DNA of 64,000 bases. Origin: Sinomonas mesophila. GTDB lineage: Bacteria; Actinomycetota; Actinomycetes; Actinomycetales; Micrococcaceae. The stretch is from the NCBI RefSeq assembly GCF_001999765.1, contig NZ_KV908323.1:376585-440584 (forward strand), in the 5' to 3' direction. The notes below the pieces were generated by a model. The model made no database searches and had not been told where the DNA came from. It saw only the letters and a program-made list of their open reading frames with translations. Of this stretch, positions 1 to 7,920 are shown in pieces; position 1 is the stretch's first letter; every line of letters begins with the position of its first letter. Both the position numbers and the translations under genes were made by a program.

Positions 1-1174
1 CGTCCTCGCCGGAGAGCTGGTCGATGACTTCCCTGAGCCGCTCGGGCCCCTCGCCCGGGGTGAGCCGATCCCACACCCGGTGCTGGCCCGCCGGCTGGAT
101 CGGCGGCAGGTCTGCCGGGGCGACGCCGAGGGCGGCGAGGCCCTCGAGATACTCCGAGACGTTGAGAGCGGGCGTGGACGAGCCGGAGGACTCGGCGATG
201 ACGTCGAAGTACTTGGGGGGGAACTCGTTCATCATCACGCCCCCGTTCTCGCCGTCGGCAATCTGGGTGACGAGCGGCGGGACCATCCGGCCGCCGAGCT
301 GCAGGGGTGCGAGGCCCTTGGCCTCGTAGTAGGGCTGCATCTGGCCGACCAGCTTGGTGTCGCTGCCCTGGGTCTTGACGATCGCGGTGATCGTGGCGGT
401 TTCGCCGCGGGAGCTCGTGCAGGTGAGCCGGTGCGGAAGATGCGGGCGGTCGACGGCGGAGCCGTCGGGGCGCTCGACGGTGTGCTCCTGGACCAGGACC
501 CACTCGTAGCCGCACTCGACGAGCGTCCGCACGAACTCGTAGGCGACATCGGGCTGGTTCGGCAGGGCCATCTCGGCGGGGGAGAAGCCCCGGACCCGGC
601 CGAGGGCCTCGGTGCCGAAGATGGCGGCGAAGTGATGCTGCCACGCGCGGACATGCAGGCGGAAGTCCTGGACGGGGGTGGAGGGGGCCACCGCGTGCCC
701 CCAGGTCGATCCCAGCCATTCCACCGCGCCCCGCCAGGGGTCGTCGCGGGTGATCCGGACCAGCGCGTCGAACACGTCATGCCGGCCCATCTGGCGCATC
801 CCGTGCAGCAGGGTGCCCGAGTAGTCCAGCATCACCCGGGGCGCCAGCCCCCGCTCCAGGAGCTGGGGGACGAACTCGCCCATCCGCTTGTAGCACTCCG
901 CGAACACCGGGGCGTTGTGGTTGTCGCCCTGGTCGGGGTGGTCCATCATCCACGCGAGGTTCGAGATCACCGCCGCGCTCTGCAGGTCCTGCCCGCCGGC
1001 CGGAATCAGGGGTTGGTGCATATGCAGTGCGACGGCGAAGCCGCTGCCCGCGTGGGCGAGGTCCACGCCGTCGAACGCCCGCGGCTCGCGGCCGGCCGCG
1101 ATCGCCTGGGCGACCACGTCCTCCTGACCGCAGATGTTCGGCAGGCCGTCCACGTACTCATCCATGGCGTCCAT
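1..1174 (-). CDS. Glycoside hydrolase family 57 protein (3' end outside window)
   Basis: The frame is open from an ATG at 1174 to the left edge, giving at least 391 residues. The GH57 motif HMHQP lies at residues 51-55, GFSPAEMAL matches the GH57 region holding the catalytic glutamate, and DGENGG further on matches the region-4 Asp-Glu motif. There is no signal peptide, so it should be cytoplasmic. GH57 enzymes act on alpha-glucans (amylase, branching or 4-alpha-glucanotransferase); which one cannot be told here. The start is supported by GGGAGGGAAG a few bases upstream. It follows glgA on the same strand after 23 bases, so a glycogen-metabolism operon is likely. An alternative start lies three codons later (1165). 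Confidence 0.85.
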   Translation of the reverse strand, partial: MDAMDEYVDGLPNICGQEDVVAQAIAAGREPRAFDGVDLAHAGSGFAVALHMHQPLIPAGGQDLQSAAVISNLAWMMDHPDQGDNHNAPVFAECYKRMGEFVPQLLERGLAPRVMLDYSGTLLHGMRQMGRHDVFDALVRITRDDPWRGAVEWLGSTWGHAVAPSTPVQDFRLHVRAWQHHFAAIFGTEALGRVRGFSPAEMALPNQPDVAYEFVRTLVECGYEWVLVQEHTVERPDGSAVDRPHLPHRLTCTSSRGETATITAIVKTQGSDTKLVGQMQPYYEAKGLAPLQLGGRMVPPLVTQIADGENGGVMMNEFPPKYFDVIAESSGSSTPALNVSEYLEGLAALGVAPADLPPIQPAGQHRVWDRLTPGEGPERLREVIDQLSGED

Positions 1175-1197
1175 TGGCTTCCCTCCCCTGGGCGGGG

Positions 1198-2667
1198 CTA
1201 CTTGTGGCGGATGTGGTCGTAGATGTTGACATAGTCCTGACCCGGGCGGGCCCAGGAGTAGTCGCTGCGCATCGCGTTGTGCATCAGCTGGCGGAACTCG
1301 CCGGGGTAGTCGAACCACAGCCCGAACGCACGTTCCAGCGCCGACTCGATGGCGGTGTTGTCGCTCTGGTGGAACGTGTATCCGTTGCGCTGCCAGTGCG
1401 GGCGGTCCGAGAAGTCCCGATCGAAGACCGTGTCGACCATGCCGCCCACCGCCCGCACCACCGGGATGGTCCCGTAGCGCATGGCGATCAGGGGGGTCAG
1501 CCCGCAGGGCTCGAACATCGAGGGCACCACCAGCATGTCCGCCCCCGCGTAGATCAGGTGCGCGAGTTCCTCGTCGTATCCGATCTCCAGGTGGCAATCC
1601 GGGTTGTCGTTGAGGTAGTGCTTGAGATGCCGGAAGTGCCCGTTGATCCCTTGGTGCAGTCCGTCTCCAAGGAGCACGAACTGCGCCCCCCTCTCCAGGG
1701 CGTAGAACAGGGCGTGGTGCACCTGGTGCATCCCCTTCTGCTCGTCGAGGCGCCCCACATAGGCCACGATCGGGCTGTACGTGTCCCGCATCCAGAGCCG
1801 TTCCCGCAGCCGTCTCTTCGCCTCGTACTTGCCCTCGAGCTGCTCCGCCGAATAGCGGGCAGGGAGGAAGGGGTCGATCTCAGGGTTCCAGATGTCATAG
1901 TCCACCCCGTTGAGCACCCCGCCGAACTTGACCTGATGCGTCCCCAGAGTTGGTCCCAGCCCGTCACCGCCGTCGCCGAAGCGGGCCTCGCCGGCATGGT
2001 TGGGTGAGACCGTGGTGGTGAAGTTGGAGTACACCACCCCGCCCTTCATCAGGTTCACCGCCCGGAACTCCTGGTCGTCGCCGAGGCGGTCACGGTCCAG
2101 GAAATCGTCAGGCCGGCCCAGCTGGGTGCTCCACAGCACGTGGGGGCCAGTCAAGCCCTGGTGGCGGAAGTTGTGGATCGTGTAGCACACGCGCTGCTCG
2201 GGCATCACATGCCCGTACTGCTCATACAAGAGCACCGGGACGAGACCGGTCTGCCAGTCGTGGCAATGGATCACATCCGGGCGCTTCCCCGCCTTGTACA
2301 GGTATTCCAAGGCGGCCTTGGAAAAGAACGTGAAGCGGTCCACGTCATCGGGGTAGCCGTACAGGAGCTCCCGGTCGAAGAACCCCTCGCCCGAATGCGG
2401 CTCGATGAAGAAGCACTTCCGCCCATGCACGTAGCCGAACCACACGCTGCAGTGGACCGTCGTCCCATGCCACGGCACCCACAGGTCGTGGTAGTCGATG
2501 GTCAACCCGTAGACATCCTCATGCCGCATGCCTGCGTACTTGGGCAGCACGATCTCCACCGCGTGGCCCCGGAGCTCCAGCTCACGACTCAGGCCGAAAA
2601 CCACATCGCCCAGGCCCCCTGCCTTGGCCACTGGCGCGCACTCGCTCGCCACCATCACCACGTACAT
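1198..2667 (-). CDS. glgA: Glycogen synthase (GT5 family)
   Basis: The 489-residue protein has the family's usual size (about 475-490). The N-terminal ADP-glucose-binding motif KAGGLGDV starts at residue 15, and the C-terminal domain carries VPSMFEPCGLTPL, with the conserved glutamate of retaining GT-B glucosyltransferases, followed by RYGTIPVVRAVGGM. The enzyme extends alpha-1,4-glucan chains from a nucleoside-diphospho-glucose donor in the cytoplasm. The ATG at 2667 is preceded by GGGGTGAGG. It is the first gene of a pair with the GH57 gene. About 200 bases upstream separate it from a gene remnant on the other strand. A TTGACA box lies about 20 bases upstream of the start codon, but I could not pair it with a convincing -10. 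GlgA is a confident call; donor preference (ADP- or UDP-glucose) is not visible. Confidence 0.95.
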   Translation of the reverse strand: MYVVMVASECAPVAKAGGLGDVVFGLSRELELRGHAVEIVLPKYAGMRHEDVYGLTIDYHDLWVPWHGTTVHCSVWFGYVHGRKCFFIEPHSGEGFFDRELLYGYPDDVDRFTFFSKAALEYLYKAGKRPDVIHCHDWQTGLVPVLLYEQYGHVMPEQRVCYTIHNFRHQGLTGPHVLWSTQLGRPDDFLDRDRLGDDQEFRAVNLMKGGVVYSNFTTTVSPNHAGEARFGDGGDGLGPTLGTHQVKFGGVLNGVDYDIWNPEIDPFLPARYSAEQLEGKYEAKRRLRERLWMRDTYSPIVAYVGRLDEQKGMHQVHHALFYALERGAQFVLLGDGLHQGINGHFRHLKHYLNDNPDCHLEIGYDEELAHLIYAGADMLVVPSMFEPCGLTPLIAMRYGTIPVVRAVGGMVDTVFDRDFSDRPHWQRNGYTFHQSDNTAIESALERAFGLWFDYPGEFRQLMHNAMRSDYSWARPGQDYVNIYDHIRHK

Positions 2668-2869
2668 GCCTCACCCCCGCCGCACTCTGTGTCAAAGCTC
2701 AATCGTCACACTAGGCACCTTAGACGAGCTGGACGTCACGAGGACCGATGAGACTTTCCGGTCATCGATCATTCACTCGACGTTCTACCTGGCAACGTCA
2801 CACGCCCGGTGGCCACGTAGTGAACAGGTTGAGGGTTCGCCCACCGGGCCCACCGCATAGTGTGTCGGC

Positions 2870-3262
2870 ATGCTCGACCTGGACGCTGTCCATGCTCGAC
2901 GACGAGCAGGGCTTCGCGTTCCGCGGCACCGAGCAGGCGCGGCTGCTCCCCGAACTCGACGCCGACGGCCTGCCCAGCTCGTCAAGCACCGCGACAGCGC
3001 CTTCGCCGGGACGGATCTGCTGCAGCGCCTGCAGACGTGGGGTGCCGACGCGGTCCTGCTCGCGGGCGTCTCGACGCACCTGTGCCTCGCCCAGACCGCG
3101 GTGGACGCCTACGCGTACAACCTCCGGGCCGCCTTCGCCGATGAGGCGATGGGCGCGGACGTGCCGGAGAGCGCGGACGCGATGCTCGCCGTCGTCCTCG
3201 AGGAGTACCGCCAGGAGAAGCTCACACAGCCCGCGGCGATCGCGCGACTGCGGGGGAGCTGA
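2870..3262 (+). pseudogene. Isochorismatase-family cysteine hydrolase, truncated and frameshifted
   Basis: The last ~90 residues (from about 2985) are a clear isochorismatase/nicotinamidase-type C-terminal half: KHRDSAFAGTDLL holds the catalytic lysine and GVSTHLCLAQTAVDAY the catalytic cysteine. The preceding family-like stretch (DDEQGFAFRGTEQARLLPEL, 2892-2980) is in a different frame, so at least one frameshift near 2980 separates them. The N-terminal part with the catalytic aspartate is missing altogether: the ATG at 2870 runs almost directly into mid-domain sequence. A leaderless-type promoter is still present (TAGTGT, six bases, ATG). I infer an internal deletion plus a small indel in a once functional gene. 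A sequencing error could explain the frameshift but not the missing N-terminus. Confidence 0.75.
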
Positions 3263-3331
3263 CGCGCGAGACCTGACGCTCACGGACGCTCGCTGCCACT
3301 CCCTCGGCCCTGCCGCCGCTGGCCCCGCGGC

Positions 3332-3337
3332 TAGGGT
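3332..3337 (+). promoter_or_regulatory. -10 box of a leaderless promoter for the LacI gene
   Basis: TAGGGT is followed by six bases and then the ATG of the LacI gene at 3344, the geometry of actinobacterial leaderless transcripts in which the start codon is the transcription start. No Shine-Dalgarno sequence is present. No convincing -35 is visible. Confidence 0.5.
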
Positions 3338-3343
3338 TGAGGC

Positions 3344-4414
3344 ATGACCCAGCGCCACGCCACCATGCAGGACGTCGCCCGGGCCGCCGGGGTCTCGCAC
3401 CAGACGGTCTCGCGCGTGCTCAACGGGCACCCCTACGTGAGCGAGGCGGCGCGGACCGCCGTCGAGGCCGCGATCCGCGAGCTCGGCTACAGGCGCAACA
3501 CGGCCGCCCGCAGCCTCGTGACACGGCGCTCGCAGACGATCGGCGTGCTCGGCAGCGAGGTCACGGCCTTCGGCCCCTCGAGCACGCTCTGGGGCGTCGA
3601 GCAGGCGGCCCACGAGGCCGGCTACTTCGTCAGCATCGCCGGGCTGCGCGACGTCACGGCCTCGAACATCGCCGACGCCCTCGCGCACTTCGGCGACCAG
3701 GCGGTGGACGGGATCGTCGTCGTCGTGCCCCACCCCGGCACGTTCGAGACGCTGCGCGGGCTCGACGTCGGCGTCCCGCTCGTCGCCGTCGGCGCGCACG
3801 GCCAGCCGGGCCTCGCGGGCGCACGCGTCGACCAGGAGCAGGGCGCGCACGACGCCGTCGCGCATCTCGCGGGGCTCGGTCACCGCCGCATCGGGCACGT
3901 CGCGGGCCCGGCAGGCTGGATCGACGCCGCCGCCCGCGAGGCCGGGTGGCGGGACGCGCTGGCCGAGGCCGGCGCACCGGCGCACCAGTGGCGCCGCGAG
4001 GGGGACTGGACGGCGGCGGATGGGTACCGGATCGGACTCGAGCTCGCCGAGGCGCTGGACGGGCCGGACGCGCCGACGGCCGTGTTCGTCGCGAACGACC
4101 AGATGGCCCTCGGCGTCCTCCGCGCTCTGAGCGAGCGCGGGGTCAACGTCCCCGGGCGGCTCTCGGTCGTGGGCTTCGACGACCTCCCCGAGGCGGCCTT
4201 CTTCATCCCGCCCCTGACCACCGTGCGGCAGGACTTCGCCGAGCTCGGCCGCCGCGCGCTCGCCGTCCTCCTCGCGGAGATCGAGGGCGCCTCCGGACCG
4301 CGTGCGGAGGAAGACGGCGGCGCCGGGGCGGTGGACGGCGCGGCGGACGGCGCAGGTGCGACCGTGCCCGCCGAGCTCGTCGTGCGCGAGACGACGGCAC
4401 CGCCCGGGGGCTGA
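3344..4414 (+). CDS. LacI-family transcriptional regulator
   Basis: The 356-residue protein has the LacI helix-turn-helix at residues 5-30 (MQDVARAAGVSHQTVSRVLNG) and the hinge-helix region after it. The rest is a periplasmic-binding-like sensor domain (TIGVLGSEV near residue 65; FVANDQMALGVLRAL and LSVVGFDDLPEAAFF towards the end). The C-terminus has an Ala/Gly/Asp-rich linker before the final ETTAPPGG. Such proteins repress sugar-utilisation genes and release DNA on binding a sugar. The nearest sugar gene is the GH51 arabinofuranosidase at 5723, so an arabinoside signal is possible but not shown. The ATG sits at the inferred transcription start. Confidence 0.9.
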   Translation: MTQRHATMQDVARAAGVSHQTVSRVLNGHPYVSEAARTAVEAAIRELGYRRNTAARSLVTRRSQTIGVLGSEVTAFGPSSTLWGVEQAAHEAGYFVSIAGLRDVTASNIADALAHFGDQAVDGIVVVVPHPGTFETLRGLDVGVPLVAVGAHGQPGLAGARVDQEQGAHDAVAHLAGLGHRRIGHVAGPAGWIDAAAREAGWRDALAEAGAPAHQWRREGDWTAADGYRIGLELAEALDGPDAPTAVFVANDQMALGVLRALSERGVNVPGRLSVVGFDDLPEAAFFIPPLTTVRQDFAELGRRALAVLLAEIEGASGPRAEEDGGAGAVDGAADGAGATVPAELVVRETTAPPGG

Positions 4415-4470
4415 CACGACTCCTCGGGACACGCGCACCAGACGCGGCCAAGGCCGGCACTGACAACGCG

Positions 4471-4580
4471 ACTGGCGACAGCCCACCAGCAGGCATGGAG
4501 TCGATGGTCGCCCCACCCGGAACCCTGGAATGGACCGGCCCTCCGGCACGCGATACCTGACCTACCCCCACGCCGACTCC
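4471..4580 (+). pseudogene. Decayed 3' tail of a DUF222/HNH endonuclease gene
   Basis: The stretch reads TGDSPPAG, a short insertion, GTLEWTGP, then after a one-base deletion PSGTRYLTYPHADS. The intact HNH endonuclease at 40814-42565 ends TGHSLPAG, GTLEWTAP, SGRKHLTYPHTD, and the DNA matches over about 60 bases (GGxACCCTxGAATGGACC...CTGACCTACCCCCAC). It is therefore a relic of a second copy of this family, of which only the extreme C-terminus survives. No start, HNH motif or DUF222 domain remains. It lies between the LacI gene and the convergent arginase-like gene. Confidence 0.75.
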
Positions 4581-4613
4581 GGGGCCGACGGCCGAGGCCA
4601 TCCGGGCGGCGGC

Positions 4614-5510
4614 TCAGCCGAGGAGGGGGAAGCCAGCGAGGATCTGCTTCAGGTGCATCACCTGACGCGGGAAGAACTCGGCGACGGTGAGGCCCACGAC
4701 CTCCGCCTCGGCGCTGACTTCGGCGACGACACGGCGGACCTGGGCGCTCGTCAGCCCCCCGCGGTCCGCGCCGAGGCCGAGCCGGACCTCGTCGGCGTCG
4801 ATCGTGTCGACGTCGAAGTGGATGGCCACGCGCGAGGCGGCGGTGCCCCGCAGCCAGTCGAGGAGCGCGGAGCTGTCCGAGCGCAGCGCGTCCGGCGGGA
4901 AGACGGACAGGCCCCACGCCTCGGCGACCGCGGGCAGGGACCGGTCTGTCCAGTCGTGCATCCCGACAAGAGCGACGCGGCTCGGCGGGATCGTCGCCGG
5001 GAGCCGGCGGAGGACGTCGGGATCGCCATGGCCCGTGAGCGCCGAGACGGCCATCGCGTGGTACCCGGGGTACGCGCCATCGCCCGTGCCGATGTCCGGG
5101 TGGGAGTCGACCCACAGCACGGCAAGATCGTCGCCGTGCCTCTCGGCGAGCGCGGAGAAGGGGGCCACGCTGACCCCGCAGTCGCCGCCCAGGGTCGTGA
5201 TCCGCTCCGGCCGGTACTGGCGGATGATCGAGAGGGCCGCCTCGAGCTGCTCCAGAATGGCGGCCTTGGCCTCGACCCCGTCCCGCTCCTCGAGGCCGGA
5301 GTCGCCGAACTCGACGGGCACGACGGCGGTCGGCCCCTCATGCTCGGGGAGCACCGCCTGCAGCACCCTCGTGCCCACCGTGTAGCCCCGGCGGGCGTCG
5401 TCGAACGGGAACTCCGGCGCGAGATCGCGCACGCTCGACGTCCCGGCGCCCTGCCACTGGGGCCACACGAGGCGAAGATGCGCGCTGGGGGACGGGTGTG
5501 TGCGGGTCAT
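4614..5510 (-). CDS. Arginase/agmatinase/formiminoglutamase superfamily protein
   Basis: The 298-residue ureohydrolase-fold protein carries the three metal-site motifs of the superfamily: GGDCGVS (residues ~108-114), WVDSHPDIG and HFDVDTIDAD. These hydrolases cleave guanidino or formimino groups using two manganese ions. The histidine of the usual GGDHS motif is a cysteine here (residue 111), so the substrate and metal number may differ from true arginase. The start at 5510 is chosen over an upstream in-frame ATG (5582) because AGGAGGAGG lies seven bases upstream and homology begins soon after. It is divergent from the GH51 gene. Annotation as arginase proper would be over-precise. Confidence 0.85.
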   Translation of the reverse strand: MTRTHPSPSAHLRLVWPQWQGAGTSSVRDLAPEFPFDDARRGYTVGTRVLQAVLPEHEGPTAVVPVEFGDSGLEERDGVEAKAAILEQLEAALSIIRQYRPERITTLGGDCGVSVAPFSALAERHGDDLAVLWVDSHPDIGTGDGAYPGYHAMAVSALTGHGDPDVLRRLPATIPPSRVALVGMHDWTDRSLPAVAEAWGLSVFPPDALRSDSSALLDWLRGTAASRVAIHFDVDTIDADEVRLGLGADRGGLTSAQVRRVVAEVSAEAEVVGLTVAEFFPRQVMHLKQILAGFPLLG

Positions 5511-5722
5511 GCGTGCCTCCTCCTGGGCGTGGGCGTGGTGGGCCCGCCACCCACTCAAACGCAGGCCTCCGAGTGAGGGCAAGGGGGACTCGGAGCGGAT
5601 GCCGGGGTCCCGGGGGGAGAACCGCCCCGCCGTCGTGCGAGACGGCGACGCCGACTGTCCGTCGCGTGCACCCCAGCCCAGGCCCGTTGTAAATTCTCAG
5701 ATCAAGGCTTACAGGAGATCCC

Positions 5723-7264
5723 ATGGCACCCTCGCCCCGCCCGGCCGGCGCCGCGGCAATCATCACGGCGACGATCACCGTGAATCCCGCGTTCGCCGTC
5801 GGACCCGTGCGCCGCGAGACGTTCGGAGCGTTCGTCGAGCATCTCGGCCGCTGTGTCTACGGCGGCATCTACGAGCCCGGCCACGCGACGGCGGACGAGG
5901 ACGGCTGGCGTGGCGACGTCCTCGAGCTCACGCGCGAGCTCGGCGTGAGCACGGTCCGGTACCCCGGCGGCAACTTCGTCTCCGGCTACCGCTGGGAGGA
6001 CGGGATCGGCCCCAAAGTCGAGCGGCCCGTACGGCTCGACCTTGCTTGGCATTCGACCGAGACGAACCAGGTGGGTCTCGACGACTTCGTGCGCTGGTGC
6101 GCGAAGGCTGGCGTCGAGCCGATGATGGCCGTGAACCTCGGCACGCGTGGCGTCCAGGAGGCCCTCGACATCCTCGAATACTGCAACCACCCGCGCGGCA
6201 CCGCCCTCTCCGACCTCCGCCGCAAGAACGGCGCCGAGGAGCCGCATGGCGTCACGTTCTGGTGCCTCGGGAACGAGATGGACGGCCCGTGGCAGATCGG
6301 CCACAAGCCCGCCGAGGTGTACGGCCGGCTCGCCGCCGAGACGGCCCGGGCCATGCGCCTCGCGGGAGGGGATGAGCTCCGGCTCGTCGCGTGCGGCAGC
6401 TCGAGCCCCGCCATGCCCACTTTCGGAGAGTGGGAGCGCGCCGTCCTGGCCGAGACCTACGAGGTCGTGGACTACATCTCGGCCCACCAGTACTTTGACC
6501 ACAGCGGCCCGCTCGAGGACCACCTTGCCGCGGGCGCCGTCATGGACCAGTTCATCCGGGACATCGTCGCCCACATCGACCACGTCAAGAGCGTCAAGAA
6601 GTCCGACAAGGACGTGCACATCTCCTTCGACGAGTGGAACGTCTGGCACATGTCCTCCCCGCGCGTCCCCGGGCCCACCGGCTCCGACTGGCCCGAGGCC
6701 CCCGCCTTGCTCGAGGACCTCTACACGGTCGCGGACGCGGTCGTCGTGGGCGACCTGCTCATCACGCTCCTGCGCCATACGGACCGCGTCCACTCGGCCT
6801 CGCTCGCCCAGCTCGTCAACGTCATCGCGCCGATCATGACGGCCCCGGACGGGCCGGCGTGGAGGCAGACGACGTTCCACCCCTTCGCGCTCACCTCAGC
6901 CCACGCGAGCGGCGAGGTGCTCCAGGTCGCGGTCCAGTCGCCGTCGTTCGCCTCTCCGGCGCACGGCGAGGTGCCCGCGCTCTCCGCCGTCGCGACGCAC
7001 GACGCCGAGACCGGGGCCGTGACCGTCTTCGCCGTGAACCGCGGCACCGAGGCGGCGCTCTCGCTCACGGTGGACCTCACAGCGTTCGCCGGGCTCGGGC
7101 TCGTCGAGGCCGTCACGTACACGGGGCCGGACCCGCTGTGGCACGCGAGCGAGGAGGACGCGACGTCAGTCCTGCCCGCCCCGCTCGACGGCGTGGCGCT
7201 CGACGGCGGGACGCTCACCGCCGTCCTGCCACGCGTGAGCTGGACGATGTTCCGCCTGGGGTAG
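5723..7264 (+). CDS. Alpha-L-arabinofuranosidase, GH51
   Basis: The 513-residue protein (usual for GH51) has the N-terminal signature EHLGRCVYGGIYEPGHA and RYPGGNFVSGYRWEDGIGP. The acid/base glutamate is in WCLGNEMDGPWQ (residue 185) and the nucleophile in ISFDEWNVWH (residue 304). A C-terminal beta-sandwich follows the barrel. It removes terminal arabinofuranosyl groups from arabinan or arabinoxylan oligosaccharides. No signal peptide is present, so it acts inside the cell on imported oligosaccharides. AGGAG precedes the ATG. No arabinose transporter or araBAD genes are adjacent; the LacI gene 1.3 kb upstream is a candidate regulator. Confidence 0.93.
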   Translation: MAPSPRPAGAAAIITATITVNPAFAVGPVRRETFGAFVEHLGRCVYGGIYEPGHATADEDGWRGDVLELTRELGVSTVRYPGGNFVSGYRWEDGIGPKVERPVRLDLAWHSTETNQVGLDDFVRWCAKAGVEPMMAVNLGTRGVQEALDILEYCNHPRGTALSDLRRKNGAEEPHGVTFWCLGNEMDGPWQIGHKPAEVYGRLAAETARAMRLAGGDELRLVACGSSSPAMPTFGEWERAVLAETYEVVDYISAHQYFDHSGPLEDHLAAGAVMDQFIRDIVAHIDHVKSVKKSDKDVHISFDEWNVWHMSSPRVPGPTGSDWPEAPALLEDLYTVADAVVVGDLLITLLRHTDRVHSASLAQLVNVIAPIMTAPDGPAWRQTTFHPFALTSAHASGEVLQVAVQSPSFASPAHGEVPALSAVATHDAETGAVTVFAVNRGTEAALSLTVDLTAFAGLGLVEAVTYTGPDPLWHASEEDATSVLPAPLDGVALDGGTLTAVLPRVSWTMFRLG

Positions 7265-7288
7265 AGCCGCCGACCCCCAACCCGCCAG

Positions 7289-7330
7289 CCCGCGCGGCAC
7301 GAGCGGGCGTTCAGGCTCGTGCCGCGCGGG
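7289..7330. terminator. Bidirectional terminator hairpin, 16-bp perfect stem
   Basis: The arms at 7289-7304 and 7315-7330 are perfectly complementary around a 10-base loop. It lies between the converging GH51 gene (ends 7264) and AMIN-like gene (ends 7351). There is no clear T-run on the plus strand, so it may work as an intrinsic-like or RNase-protective hairpin. Confidence 0.75.
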
Positions 7331-7350
7331 CCGACCGGTTCGCTTGACCG

Positions 7351-7920
7351 TCACCAGCGGTGCGCGACGTCCACGATGAGGCGCGAGCCGCCCGCCGTGC
7401 CGCCGGGCCCGCCGTCGAGGATGAAGGCGCGGAACGGCAGGCGCGCCCGGACGCCGAGGCCGATCGTCGTCTGGCCCTCGAAGCTCCCGGCCCAGGCGAC
7501 CTGGCGGAAGGTCGAGAAGCAGCTGACGTCGACGAGGTTGGCCGGGTCGGCGGGGGAGTACGTGGGCTGGTAGTTCGTGTCGTGGGCCGGGGACAGCGCC
7601 ACGATGCGCAGGCGGGCCCCGCCGGCCAGCGGGACGAGCTGGCCGCTGCCGTCCATGGCGACGGCGTCGACGTACTCGATGCGGTAGCCGTCGACGGCGC
7701 CCGAGAAGTCCAGGACGAGGCGGTCGAAGCACTCGTGCCGGCCCGCTCGGACGTTGGTGAGGGCGGCTTGCGAGTACTCCTCGTCGACCTTGGGGAGCGA
7801 TCCCCACGTGATGCCGCAGTACGGCGTCGTGCTGGAGGTGGCGGCGGTGGCGGGGGCGGCTGCGCCGAGCCCGCCGATGAGGAGGGCTGCGGCGCCGAGC
7901 GCCGCGAGGGTCTTGTTCAT
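7351..7920 (-). CDS. Secreted AMIN-like domain protein
   Basis: The 189-residue protein has a clear Sec signal peptide (MNKTLAALGAAALLIGGLG..., cleavage about residue 27 after ATA). The mature part begins TPYCGITWGSLPK and contains HECFDRLVLDFSG and a late hydrophobic strand (RAFILDGGPGG, SRLIVDVAH). This pattern matches the actinobacterial AMIN-like family, beta-sandwich domains thought to associate with the cell envelope. Three cysteines remain in the mature part. Function is not established. It diverges from the giant exoprotein gene, sharing a 579-base upstream region, which may mean shared surface-related control. Confidence 0.8.
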   Translation of the reverse strand: MNKTLAALGAAALLIGGLGAAAPATAATSSTTPYCGITWGSLPKVDEEYSQAALTNVRAGRHECFDRLVLDFSGAVDGYRIEYVDAVAMDGSGQLVPLAGGARLRIVALSPAHDTNYQPTYSPADPANLVDVSCFSTFRQVAWAGSFEGQTTIGLGVRARLPFRAFILDGGPGGTAGGSRLIVDVAHRW

